Positions 1 to 8,626 of a stretch of 26,672 nt of DNA are shown here, piece after piece. Within the stretch, counting starts at the first letter, position 1, and every line of letters begins with the position of its first letter. This stretch comes from Holophaga sp. Lineage in GTDB: Bacteria; Acidobacteriota; Holophagae; Holophagales; Holophagaceae. Under the pieces are notes generated by a model. It worked only from the letters and a program-made list of their open reading frames with translations. It did not search any database and was not told the DNA's origin. The DNA is taken from NCBI GenBank assembly GCA_031292735.1, contig JARLGP010000309.1, positions 1 to 26,672 of the forward strand, given 5' to 3'. Both the position numbers and the translations under genes were made by a program.

Positions 1-88
1 CCACCATCGACAGGACGCCGACGATCACCAACACCAGGAGCAGCTCGACCATGGAGTAACCGTTGGCTTTTCGGGATGGGAAGCCCAT
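1..88 (-). CDS. type IV prepilin-like protein, N-terminal fragment
   Basis: Only the first 29 codons lie in the window; the gene runs off the left edge. The translation opens with a short basic leader (MGFPSRKANG) followed by YSMVELLLVLVIVGVLSMV. This is the class III signal of type IV pilins and type II secretion pseudopilins: a Gly just before the predicted prepilin-peptidase cut, Glu at +5 of the mature protein, and a long hydrophobic helix. AGAGG lies a few bases upstream of the ATG. The more common Phe at +1 is Tyr here. The product would be an inner-membrane subunit of a pilus or secretion pseudopilus; which one cannot be told from the fragment. A 400-bp non-coding gap lies upstream. 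Confidence 0.8.
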   Translation of the reverse strand, partial: MGFPSRKANGYSMVELLLVLVIVGVLSMV

Positions 89-253
89 GGGTTGCCTCTG
101 CAAAGGGGGAAGTGGGCACGGCCTGCCGGTGGATGGGCGGGCATCCGGATTTGCGCCGGAAAAAGGAATGCACGATACGACATTAAAACTTATTGCTAGC
201 ATAAGCCGGCCATGGAGAGCTAAGCCGTTTTTTCAAGCTAAATGATACCAATT

Positions 254-259
254 ATTATA
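254..259 (-). promoter_or_regulatory. candidate -10 element for prepilin
   Basis: Read on the minus strand this is TATAAT, a perfect -10 hexamer in an AT-rich stretch. No good -35 hexamer sits 16-18 bp upstream (the best is about 3/6). If used, the prepilin mRNA would start near 247 and have a leader of about 160 nt. This is a sequence match only. Confidence 0.35.
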
Positions 260-324
260 AAAGAATTCGGATGGGCAGATCGAAGCGCGGATTCGCATTG
301 GATACTTTTTAGACATGCCACCGG

Positions 325-422
325 TCCAGGCCGGGTTGCCTCAGGGGCAGCCTTCCGCCGCACCCTGGGGCTGCGCCCCGAACCGGCTTCCGACGCCCTG
401 AACCGACGGTTCCCGGCCTGGA
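325..422. repeat. nested inverted-repeat / possible structured RNA element
   Basis: An 11-bp perfect inverted repeat (TCCAGGCCGGG at 325-335, CCCGGCCTGGA at 412-422) encloses three smaller hairpins: TGCC/GGCA at 337-349, GGGGC/GCCCC at 367-379, and GAACC/GGTTC at 400-412. The last overlaps the outer arm by one base, so the two may be alternatives. Together they could fold as a multi-branched junction. It lies about 60 bp upstream of the CBS gene. It could be a structured 5' region, a small RNA or a decayed mobile element; no known family was recognised. Confidence 0.45.
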
Positions 423-452
423 AAAATCAGTAGATGCATGCAGCGGGCGGCT

Positions 453-461
453 TGCTATAGT
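453..461 (+). promoter_or_regulatory. extended -10 promoter of CBS gene
   Basis: TG-C-TATAGT is an extended -10 motif with 5/6 match to TATAAT. No recognisable -35 is present, as is usual for extended -10 promoters. Transcription would begin near 468, leaving a short leader that contains the strong Shine-Dalgarno AAGGAGG at 474-480. Confidence 0.4.
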
Positions 462-485
462 TGCGTCACCTTGAAGGAGGCAATG

Positions 486-1136
486 ATGCTCATCAGAGAG
501 CTGATGGTTCCCAAGCCTGCGGTGATGCCACCGCATACGACCATGCCGGAGGCGCTGAAGCTCATGAAGGAGAAGGGGGTTCATCGCATGCCGGTGGTGG
601 ATGCCCACGGGACCCTGGTGGGCATCATTTCGGAAACCGATCTGCACAACGCCACCCCGTCCTCCGCCACCCTGCTGTCGTTCTGGGAGATCCCCTCCCT
701 GCTGGCCAGGATCACGGTGGAGATGCTGATGGTGAAGGACGTGGCCACGGTGACCGAAGACACCCCGGTGGAGGATGCGGCACGGGTCATGGCCGACCGC
801 AACATCGGCTGCCTGCCGGTCATGGACGGCAAGCACCTGGTGGGCATGGTCAGCCAGAACGATATCTTCCGGGCCTTCATGGAACTGCTGGGCGGGCGCC
901 GCCGGGGGGTGCGGGTCTGGGCCACCACCGCCGACCGCAAGGGCACCATCGCGGACATCACCTCGGCCATCGCCGCCGCCTCCGGCGACATCGTGGGCCT
1001 GGGCTTCCACGAGGTGAGCGACGCCAAGGGGGCGCGCTGGGAGATCACCATCAAGGTGCAGGACGTGCCCAAGGACCGTCTGCTGACGGTCCTCAAGCCG
1101 CACGTGCTGGAGATCCTGGACGCGCGGGAAAGCTAG
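486..1136 (+). CDS. CBS-CBS-ACT domain protein (AcuB-like)
   Basis: A 216-residue soluble regulatory protein. Two CBS motifs come first (roughly residues 1-55 and 70-130, with the typical MPVVDAHG-LVGIISETDL and LPVMDGKHLVGMVSQNDI segments). A C-terminal ACT domain follows (about 140-210, beginning RVWATTADRKGTIADITSAI). CBS pairs normally bind adenine nucleotides and ACT domains bind amino acids or other small ligands, so this is probably a ligand sensor with no catalysis of its own. The order matches the AcuB-type family. Two ATGs lie in tandem at 483 and 486. The second is chosen because AAGGAGG then sits 5 nt away instead of 2. Its target cannot be read from the neighbours. It is followed by a strong hairpin shared with the convergent helicase gene. 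Confidence 0.85.
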   Translation: MLIRELMVPKPAVMPPHTTMPEALKLMKEKGVHRMPVVDAHGTLVGIISETDLHNATPSSATLLSFWEIPSLLARITVEMLMVKDVATVTEDTPVEDAARVMADRNIGCLPVMDGKHLVGMVSQNDIFRAFMELLGGRRRGVRVWATTADRKGTIADITSAIAAASGDIVGLGFHEVSDAKGARWEITIKVQDVPKDRLLTVLKPHVLEILDARES

Positions 1137-1144
1137 GATTCACT

Positions 1145-1177
1145 GCCGGCCGGCCCGCGGCATCGGGGCCGGCCGGC
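1145..1177. terminator. bidirectional hairpin between convergent genes
   Basis: A perfect 12-bp stem (GCCGGCCGGCCC at 1145-1156 against GGGCCGGCCGGC at 1166-1177) with a 9-nt loop lies in the 52-nt gap between the stops of the CBS gene and the helicase gene. It lacks a U-tract, but the position and strength suggest a terminator or mRNA 3'-end stabiliser for both genes. Confidence 0.65.
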
Positions 1178-1188
1178 GGGACGCTGCC

Positions 1189-2487
<1,299 letters not shown>

Positions 2488-2534
2488 GAATGCTCCTGGA
2501 AGGGCCCACCCGCACGACGTTCTGGTCGGAGCGG

Positions 2535-2548
2535 GCCCCGGTCGGGGC
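2535..2548 (-). other. small hairpin in helicase leader
   Basis: GCCCC-GGTC-GGGGC forms a perfect 5-bp stem with a 4-nt loop about 50 nt upstream of the helicase start, inside its predicted 5' leader. Long structured leaders are common in DEAD-box helicase mRNAs whose expression responds to cold or to the helicase itself. No such role can be shown from sequence. Confidence 0.3.
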
Positions 2549-2624
2549 GTTGATGGATTTCGAACTGAGAACCCGTAGGTAACAAGGGCGCAGACCGGCG
2601 CGCGCCTTCCTAGCACGATAGGCA

Positions 2625-2653
2625 AACATAACGAGAATTTGTCTCAAAGTCCA
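2625..2653 (-). promoter_or_regulatory. promoter of the helicase gene
   Basis: On the minus strand TGGACT (-35, 4/6, at 2648-2653) and TATGTT (-10, 4/6, at 2625-2630) are separated by exactly 17 bp in an AT-rich patch between yjbQ and the helicase gene. Transcription would begin near 2618, about 130 nt before the start codon. Confidence 0.45.
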
Positions 2654-2682
2654 GGTTTTATATGGAGGAACGGCGCCGCCGG

Positions 2683-3117
2683 CTACTCCCCGATGATCTT
2701 GATGAGCACCCGTTTGTCCCTGCGCCCGTCGAACTCGCCGTAGAAGATCTGCTCCCATGGACCGAAGTCCAGTTCGCCCCCGGTGACCGCCACCACCACT
2801 TCCCGGCCCATGATCTGCCGCTTGTGGTGGGCGTCGCCGTTGTCTTCGCCGGAACGGTTGTGCAGGTAGCCGCCCTTGGCCGGGTCGGTGCCGGCGTTGA
2901 ACGGGGCCAGCCGCTCCAGCCAGCGCTGGTAGTCGGCGTGCAGCCCGGGCTCGTCGTCGTTGATGAACACGCTGGCGGTGATGTGCATGGCGTTCACCAG
3001 GCACAGGCCCTCCTGGATGCCGCTTTCGTAGAGGGCCTCTTCCACGTCCGGGGTGATGTTCAGGAACCCGGTGCGCTCGGGCAGGTGCAGGGTGAGGGTG
3101 GTTCGATGCGATAGCAT
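2683..3117 (-). CDS. yjbQ: YjbQ/UPF0047 family protein
   Basis: A 144-residue protein of the YjbQ family (COG0432). The family pattern is clear: [12 protein letters not shown], then [28 protein letters not shown] and the C-terminal VLIKIIGE. The conserved His and Asp/Glu residues line the proposed active site. Some family members have been reported to show weak thiamin phosphate synthase activity, which is notable because the divergent neighbour is thiG. The ATG at 3117 has AGGAG 7 nt upstream; a longer frame would run into thiG. The true physiological role of the family is not settled. Confidence 0.88.
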   Translation of the reverse strand: MLSHRTTLTLHLPERTGFLNITPDVEEALYESGIQEGLCLVNAMHITASVFINDDEPGLHADYQRWLERLAPFNAGTDPAKGGYLHNRSGEDNGDAHHKRQIMGREVVVAVTGGELDFGPWEQIFYGEFDGRRDKRVLIKIIGE

Positions 3118-3175
3118 GAAGGGTCTCCTGGGATGTCCTAGACTGGGGGGACGGTCTTCAAAAGGGAGAAAAGGC
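3118..3175. promoter_or_regulatory. divergent yjbQ-thiG promoter region
   Basis: The 58 bp between the two divergent start codons must hold both ribosome-binding sites (AGGAG for yjbQ, GGGAG at 3164-3168 for thiG). No hexamer pair better than about 4/6 was seen in either direction, so the exact promoters are unresolved. No TPP riboswitch fits in this space. Confidence 0.4.
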
Positions 3176-3952
3176 ATGCTCAGTATCGCAGGCAAGACGT
3201 TCAACAACCGGCTCGTGCTGGGCACGGGGAAGTACAAGGACTTCGCCACCATGAAGGCGTGCTACGAGGCGGCCCACGTGGACATGATCACCCTGGCGGT
3301 GCGGCGCTTCGACCTGGGGGCCAAGGGCGAGGACAACGTCCTGAACTGGATCCCCAAGGGCCTTGCGCTGCTGCCCAACACCGCCGGCTGCTTCACCGGG
3401 GACGAGGCCCTGCGGGTGGCCCGGCTGGCCCGGGAGGCGCTGGAGACCAACTGGGTGAAGCTGGAAGTGATCGGCGACAAGGTCAGCCTCTACCCGGACG
3501 GCGAGGAGACCCTCCGGGCGGCCCAGATCCTGGTCAAGGAGGGTTTCGTGGTGCTGCCCTACATCAATGCCGATCCGATCCTGGCCCGCAAGCTGTGCGA
3601 GATCGGCTGCGCGACGGTGATGCCCCTGGCCAGCGCCATCGGTTCCGGACTCGGGGTGCAGAACCCCCACGTGCTGGAGATCCTCCGGGAGGTGGCGGCC
3701 AAGTTCGGGCTGCCCCTGGTGGTGGACGCGGGGGTGGGCACCGCCAGCGACGCCGCGGTGGCCATGGAGCTGGGCGCCGACGCGGTGCTGCTGAACACGG
3801 CGGTGGCCGAGGCCAAGGAGCCGGTCAAGATGGCCGAGGCCATGGACCTGGCGGTGCGCGCCGGACGCCTGGCGTTCGAGGCCGGGCGGATGCCCAGGCG
3901 CCTGACGGCCAGCGCTTCCAGCCCGGTGGCCGGGGTCGTGGGCCGGTCCTGA
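3176..3952 (+). CDS. thiG: thiazole synthase
   Basis: 258 residues, the usual ThiG length. ThiG is a TIM-barrel enzyme that forms the thiazole phosphate of thiamine from deoxyxylulose 5-phosphate, the ThiS thiocarboxylate and dehydroglycine. The family signatures are present: [10 protein letters not shown] near the N-terminus, [24 protein letters not shown] (carrying the Schiff-base Lys), [35 protein letters not shown] and [12 protein letters not shown]. The ATG has GGGAG 7 nt upstream. thiS, thiF and thiH/thiO are not adjacent, so the rest of the pathway must be elsewhere. It is followed after 41 bp by lipA on the same strand. Confidence 0.95.
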   Translation: MLSIAGKTFNNRLVLGTGKYKDFATMKACYEAAHVDMITLAVRRFDLGAKGEDNVLNWIPKGLALLPNTAGCFTGDEALRVARLAREALETNWVKLEVIGDKVSLYPDGEETLRAAQILVKEGFVVLPYINADPILARKLCEIGCATVMPLASAIGSGLGVQNPHVLEILREVAAKFGLPLVVDAGVGTASDAAVAMELGADAVLLNTAVAEAKEPVKMAEAMDLAVRAGRLAFEAGRMPRRLTASASSPVAGVVGRS

Positions 3953-3987
3953 GCCCCAACTGGGCTATCCTGGGAGCATCCTGGGAG
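3952..3987 (+). repeat. hairpin and duplicated Shine-Dalgarno ahead of lipA
   Basis: The 41-bp thiG-lipA gap holds a 5-bp hairpin AGCCC/GGGCT (3952-3966), then an 11-bp tandem repeat in which ATCCTGGGAG occurs at 3967-3976 and 3978-3987. Only the second GGGAG is correctly spaced (6 nt) from the lipA ATG. The first is 17 nt away. Confidence 0.5.
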
Positions 3988-3993
3988 TTGTCC

Positions 3994-4920
3994 ATGCCTC
4001 GATTCAGCCAGCGCGCAGGTCGTGAAGTCCTGGATGGCCACCCGCGGTTGCCGGAGTGGATCACCCAGGAACGGGTGCGCCTGGGCGAACTGCACGCCAT
4101 GAAGGCGGATATGCGCCATTCCGACCTGCACACGGTGTGCGAGGAGGCCCGGTGCCCCAACCGGGCCCACTGCTTCAGCCACGGCACCGCCACCTTCCTG
4201 CTCATGGGCGACACCTGCACCCGGGCCTGCGGATTCTGCTCGATCCACAGCGGCCGGCCGCAGCCGCTGAACCCCATGGAGCCGGAGGAGACCGCCCGGC
4301 GGGTGGCGTCCCTGGGGTTGCGCTTCGCGGTGCTCACCTCGGTCAACCGGGATGACCTGGCCGACGGCGGCGCCGCCCATTTCGCCGAGACCATCCGGGC
4401 CATCCACCGGCTGAACCCGGGGGTCGGGGTGGAAGTGCTCACGCCGGATTTCATGGGCGACCTGGAGGCGGTGGGCCAGGTGGTGGCGGCGGGGCCGGCG
4501 GTGTTCAACCACAACACGGAAACGGTGCCCAGCCTCTATGCCACGGTGCGCCCGGCCGGCCGGTTCCCGCGCACCCTGGCGGTGCTGGCCGAGGCCAAGC
4601 GGCTGGGTTCGGCCCTGTTCGGCGAGGAGTTCCACACCAAGTCGGGGCTCATGCTGGGCCTGGGCGAAACCGAGGCGGAACTCATGGAGGTCTGCGCGGC
4701 CCTGGTGGCGTCCGGGGTGGACATCCTCACCCTGGGCCAGTACCTGCGCCCCACCCGGCACCAGTTGCCGGTGCGCCGCTACCTGCCTCCGGAGGAATTC
4801 GCGGAGCTGGGGCGCAAGGCCAAGGCGCTGGGCTTCCGCACGGTCTACGCGGGGCCGCTGGTGCGATCCAGCTTCAATGCCCATGAAGTGAGCGAGCTGG
4901 AGGGCATCGCCATCGCCTGA
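3994..4920 (+). CDS. lipA: lipoyl synthase
   Basis: 308 residues of the radical-SAM lipoyl synthase family, which inserts two sulfurs into protein-bound octanoyl groups to make lipoate. The auxiliary 4Fe-4S cluster motif CX4CX5C is at C49, C54 and C60. The radical-SAM motif CX3CX2C is at C75, C79 and C82. The C-terminal serine motif that ligates the auxiliary cluster is present as RSSF where RSSY is typical. TSVNRDDLADGG, FNHNTETV and KSGLMLGLGE are further family signatures. The start ATG has GGGAG 6 nt upstream. No lipB or lplA is adjacent. The following kinase gene starts 20 nt after the stop, so the two are probably cotranscribed. Confidence 0.95.
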   Translation: MPRFSQRAGREVLDGHPRLPEWITQERVRLGELHAMKADMRHSDLHTVCEEARCPNRAHCFSHGTATFLLMGDTCTRACGFCSIHSGRPQPLNPMEPEETARRVASLGLRFAVLTSVNRDDLADGGAAHFAETIRAIHRLNPGVGVEVLTPDFMGDLEAVGQVVAAGPAVFNHNTETVPSLYATVRPAGRFPRTLAVLAEAKRLGSALFGEEFHTKSGLMLGLGETEAELMEVCAALVASGVDILTLGQYLRPTRHQLPVRRYLPPEEFAELGRKAKALGFRTVYAGPLVRSSFNAHEVSELEGIAIA

Positions 4921-4940
4921 ACAGGGAAGGAAGGACGCGC

Positions 4941-7900
4941 TTGAGCCCATTCACCGGCACAGACCGTTTCGCCATCCGGCGCCGCCTGGGCTCCGGGCAG
5001 TTCGGCGTGGTCTACGAGGCCTTCGACTTCGAGCGGCAGACCCTGGTGGCCCTGAAGCTGCCCCATGATTCCAGCACCCGGGACATCAGCCTGTTCAAGC
5101 AGGAGTTCCGGGCCCTGGCGGAGATCACCCACCCCAACCTGGTGAACCTGTACGAGGTGCTGAGCCACGGGTCGGAATGGTTCTTCACCATGGAACGGGT
5201 GGAGGGCAAGACCTTCTACGAATACCTTTGCCCGGACCGGCAGCCGCCCAGGAACTACGGCCAGGTGCGGGCGCTGCTGCGGCAGATGGCCGAGGGCCTG
5301 TGGGCGCTGCACCAGACCGGCCGGCTGCACCGGGACCTCAAGCCCAGCCACGTGCGGATCGACCCGCTGGGGCGGGTGGTGTTCCTGGATTTCGGGTTCA
5401 CCGCGGAGGCCGGGCCCGGGTCGACCGCCGGCCGGAGCCCGGAGACCCAGGCCTACATGGCCCCGGAACGGATCGGCGGCCACGTGCCCACCGAGGCGGG
5501 CGATTGGTACAGCGTGGGGGTGATGCTCTACGAGGTGCTCACCGGAACCCTGCCCTTTCCCGGTGGCATGCTGTCCACCCTCATCGACAAGATGCGCGGC
5601 AGCCCGCCCAGCCCCGAGCTGCTGGCGCCCCGGACGCCGGGGGACCTCAGTTCGCTGTGCATGGACCTGCTGGCCCGCAAGCCCGGGGCGCGCCCCAGCG
5701 GGAGCCAGATCCTGGCCCGGCTCGGGGTGGTGCCGGCCCCGGCCCCGCCCCGGCGGCCCCCGTCCCGGCGGCTGCGCACCAGCCCGCTGCTGATCGGCCG
5801 CAAGCCCGAGCTGGCGGCCCTGGGCCGGGCCTTCGAGGCCTCCCTGCAGGGCAAGACCACGGTGGTGTTCGTCTACGGCAATTCAGGCATGGGCAAGAGC
5901 TACCTGCTGCGCCGGTTCATCCGCCGGCTCAAGCGGGAGGAGCCCGGCACGGTGGTGTTGAGCGGGCGCTGCACCGAGGAGGGGGCGGTGCCGTACAAGG
6001 CGCTCACCAGCCTGATGGGCGATCTGGCCGAGTACCTGGACCATCTGCCGCCGGGCAAGGCGGCGCTGCTGCTGCCCCGGGACATCCTCGGCCTGGCCCG
6101 GCTGTTCCCGGTGCTGCAGGAGGTGGAGGCGGTGGTTTCCGCCAGCCGCGCGGTGCCGCCGTCGGCCGATCCCCAGGAGCTGCGCCGGCGCGCCTTCGGG
6201 GCGCTGCGCGAGCTGCTGCTGCGCATGGGCACCCGGCACCCGCTGGTGCTGGTCATCGAGGACCTCCAGTGGGGCGACATGGACAGCGCCGCCCTGCTGT
6301 CCAACCTGCTGCGCGACCCGGACCCGCCGTCCATGCTGGTGGTGCTGTCCTACCGCACCGGGGGCGGCGAGGCGACCCCGGCGTTCCGCTCCCTGCAGCG
6401 CCGGCTGGCCGAAGAGGGCACCGAGGTGGTGGAGGTGCCGGTGGAAAAGATCCCCCCGGCGGAGTCGGAGGCGCTGGCCCGGGCCCTGCTGGGCAGCAAC
6501 CGCCCCGACGCCGAGGCGGAGGGGGAATGGATCGCCAAGGAGTCCGGCGGCAACCCGTTCTTCATCGGCGAGCTGAGCCGTCACCTGCGCTCGGGCATCC
6601 GGGTGCTGCACGGCCCCGGCGAGCACACCCTGGACGCCTACATCCTGTTCCGGGTGGCCTCCCTGCCGGACCCGTCCCGCATCCTGCTGGAGACCCTGGC
6701 CCTGGCCGGGCACCCGGTGGAACTGGACGTGGCCCGGCGCGCCTGCGGGATCGAGGCCGGGGAGGAGGTGCTGACCCCGCTGCGCGCCGGGCATCTCATC
6801 AGCGCCCGCGGCCAGCTGCTGGAGCCCTACCACGACCGGATCCGGCAATCGGTGCTGCGCGGCCTGCCCGAGGCCCGGGCCCGGGCCCTGCACCTGGCCC
6901 TGGCCGAGGCCATGGAGCAGGCGCCGCAGCCGGACGCCCAGGCCCTCTGCCTGCACTTCCAGGCCGCCGGCGCCCGGGCCAAGGCCGGGGAGTACGCCCT
7001 GAAGGCGGCGGAACAGGCGGTGACCGCCCTGGCCTTCGTGCGGGCCGCGGAATTCTACCGGCGCGGGCTGCACCTCAAGGAGCCCAAGGGGGCCGAGTAC
7101 CTGGACATCCTGCTCAAGCTGGGCGACGCCCTGGCCAGCGCCGGCCTGGGCAACAAGGCCGCCCAGGTCTACCTGGAGGCCCTGCCGCTGGCGCCGGTGA
7201 AGGATTCGCTCCGGCTCCAGCGGCGCGCCTCGGAGGAGTACTTCCGCAGCGGCCGGTTCGACCAGGGCGAGGCGGCCCTGGGCGCGGTGATGGAGCGGAT
7301 CGGCATGAACCTGGCCCAGACCCCCTGGCGCGCCCGGCTGGGGGAACTGTGGTGCAGGCTGCGCCTGCGGCTGCGGGGCTACGGCTTCCAGGAGCGCACC
7401 GAGGGCCAGGTGCTCCAGGGCGACCTGGACCGCATCGACATCTGCTGGGCCGCGGCCATGGGGCTGGGGCCGGTGGACCACATCCGCGGCGGCGAATTCC
7501 AGGCCCGCCACCTGCTGCTGGCCCTGCACGCGGGCGAGCCGTTCCGCATCGTGCGCGCCCTGGCCCTGGAGACCATCTACGTTTCGCACCGGGGCAACCG
7601 CAGCGCCAAGGCCACCCAGAAGCTCCAGGACCTCACCCTGGCCCTGGCGGAACGGATCGGCCATCCCAACCCGGTGAGCCGGGCCCTGGTGGCCGCCGGC
7701 ACCGCCGCCCTCATGCAGGGCCGCTGGAAGGCGGCGGTGGACATGCTGGAGCGGGCCGAGACCCTGCTCAAGGACAACTGCACCGGGCTGGACTACGAGC
7801 TGCACCAGGCGCAGTTCTATTCGCTCCTGGGCCGGCAGCAGATGGGCAGCCTGCGCGACATGGAGATCCGCCTGTCGGCCCGGATCCAGGCCGCCCAGGA

Positions 7901-8573
7901 CAAGGGCGACCTGCTGGCCATGACCAACCTGAAGACCGGCATCTCGCCCCAGGTGCACCTGGCCCACGACGAGCCGGCCCGGGCCCTGCGCGAACTGCAG
8001 CAGACCATCGGCGAATGGTCCAGCGCCGGCTTCCACCTGCAGCATTTCAACGCGCTGGTGTCCAGGGTCGAGGTGCTGCTCTACGACGGCGACCCCGAGC
8101 AGGCGCTGGCGGTGCTGGGCGGGCACTGGCAGCGCCTGCGCCGCTCCATGCTGCTGCAGGTGCAGGCCTACCGGGTCACCTGCCTGGAGCTCCGGGCCCG
8201 GGCGGCCCTGGCCCTGGTGCTGAGCCGGCGGCCGGAACCCGGGCGGCGGGAGACGCTGCTGCGCTCGGCCTACCGGGACATGCGCCGGATCGAGAAGGAG
8301 CGGGTGGGCTACGGCGACGCCCTGGCGCTCCGGCTGCAGGCCCTGGAGGCCCTGGCCCAGGACCGCCCGGACGAGGGGGGCGCCCTGCTGTTCCAGGCCG
8401 AACTGGCCTTCCAGGCCTGCGGCATGGCCCTGCACGCCATGGTGGCCCGGCACCGGCGGGGCCGGATGGAGGGGCCGTCGGGGGCCGAGCAGGTTGAAGC
8501 GGCCGAGCGCTGGATGCGCGGCCAGAAGATCGTGAACCCCACCCGGTTCGTGGCGATGCACCTGCCCGGGTAG
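4941..8573 (+). CDS. Ser/Thr protein kinase - AAA ATPase - helical repeat fusion
   Basis: A 1210-residue multidomain signalling protein. A Hanks-type kinase domain fills about residues 8-262: glycine loop GSGQFG (17-22), ATP Lys in VALK (K39), HRD (130-132), DFG (150-152) and APE (174-176). The Mg-binding Asn expected after HRDLKPS is His137. A Pro/Arg-rich linker leads to an AAA/STAND-like ATPase with Walker A GNSGMGKS (313-320) and Walker B LVLVIED (435-441). The remaining 600 or so residues are Ala/Leu-rich helices resembling TPR repeats. The order recalls PknK-like kinases, but no DNA-binding, GAF or histidine kinase domain follows. No transmembrane segment was seen. TTG at 4941 is taken as start because GGAAGGA lies just upstream and the kinase domain begins at once. 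The signal and substrate are unknown. Confidence 0.9.
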   Translation: MSPFTGTDRFAIRRRLGSGQFGVVYEAFDFERQTLVALKLPHDSSTRDISLFKQEFRALAEITHPNLVNLYEVLSHGSEWFFTMERVEGKTFYEYLCPDRQPPRNYGQVRALLRQMAEGLWALHQTGRLHRDLKPSHVRIDPLGRVVFLDFGFTAEAGPGSTAGRSPETQAYMAPERIGGHVPTEAGDWYSVGVMLYEVLTGTLPFPGGMLSTLIDKMRGSPPSPELLAPRTPGDLSSLCMDLLARKPGARPSGSQILARLGVVPAPAPPRRPPSRRLRTSPLLIGRKPELAALGRAFEASLQGKTTVVFVYGNSGMGKSYLLRRFIRRLKREEPGTVVLSGRCTEEGAVPYKALTSLMGDLAEYLDHLPPGKAALLLPRDILGLARLFPVLQEVEAVVSASRAVPPSADPQELRRRAFGALRELLLRMGTRHPLVLVIEDLQWGDMDSAALLSNLLRDPDPPSMLVVLSYRTGGGEATPAFRSLQRRLAEEGTEVVEVPVEKIPPAESEALARALLGSNRPDAEAEGEWIAKESGGNPFFIGELSRHLRSGIRVLHGPGEHTLDAYILFRVASLPDPSRILLETLALAGHPVELDVARRACGIEAGEEVLTPLRAGHLISARGQLLEPYHDRIRQSVLRGLPEARARALHLALAEAMEQAPQPDAQALCLHFQAAGARAKAGEYALKAAEQAVTALAFVRAAEFYRRGLHLKEPKGAEYLDILLKLGDALASAGLGNKAAQVYLEALPLAPVKDSLRLQRRASEEYFRSGRFDQGEAALGAVMERIGMNLAQTPWRARLGELWCRLRLRLRGYGFQERTEGQVLQGDLDRIDICWAAAMGLGPVDHIRGGEFQARHLLLALHAGEPFRIVRALALETIYVSHRGNRSAKATQKLQDLTLALAERIGHPNPVSRALVAAGTAALMQGRWKAAVDMLERAETLLKDNCTGLDYELHQAQFYSLLGRQQMGSLRDMEIRLSARIQAAQDKGDLLAMTNLKTGISPQVHLAHDEPARALRELQQTIGEWSSAGFHLQHFNALVSRVEVLLYDGDPEQALAVLGGHWQRLRRSMLLQVQAYRVTCLELRARAALALVLSRRPEPGRRETLLRSAYRDMRRIEKERVGYGDALALRLQALEALAQDRPDEGGALLFQAELAFQACGMALHAMVARHRRGRMEGPSGAEQVEAAERWMRGQKIVNPTRFVAMHLPG

Positions 8574-8614
8574 GCTTCGGGAGCGGGCTCCGCCCGGGCA
8601 TGGCGCGGGTCAGG

Positions 8615-8620
8615 TATACT
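8615..8620 (+). promoter_or_regulatory. candidate -10 element of rlmN
   Basis: TATACT (5/6) ends 6 nt before the A of the rlmN ATG at 8627. If it is the -10, transcription would begin at or next to the start codon, making a leaderless mRNA. This agrees with the lack of a Shine-Dalgarno sequence. No -35 was found in the GC-rich sequence upstream. Confidence 0.35.
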
Positions 8621-8626
8621 GAGTCC

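Larger units (their letters stand above)
89..455. other. long intergenic region between prepilin and CBS gene
   Basis: No convincing gene is visible here on either strand. The part from about 170 to 310 is strikingly AT-rich for this genome and probably holds the prepilin promoter. The part from 325 to 422 is GC-rich and full of nested inverted repeats, described separately. Short open frames in this gap have no ribosome-binding site or family resemblance. Confidence 0.6.

Noticed and set aside
196..216. Sigma-54-like TGGC...TGCT on the minus strand ahead of the prepilin
   Set aside because: The GG and GC dinucleotides are 9 bp apart instead of 10, which is normally inactive.
63..433. Two 60-residue open frames in the first intergenic region
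   Set aside because: No ribosome-binding site, no family resemblance, and they cover the prepilin start region and the inverted-repeat element.
2555..2590. tRNA T-arm-like GTTCGAAATCC on the minus strand
   Set aside because: The flanking bases do not pair as a T stem, and no D-arm, anticodon arm or acceptor stem could be found around it.
3118..3175. Possible TPP riboswitch ahead of thiG
   Set aside because: The leader is only 58 bp and has no CUGAGA-type thi box.
5177..8497. 1106-codon open frame on the plus strand and an 892-codon frame on the minus strand (5883-8561)
   Set aside because: Both lie inside the kinase-ATPase gene and give Gly/Pro/Arg-rich or His/Gln-rich translations without any domain; they are GC-driven shadows.
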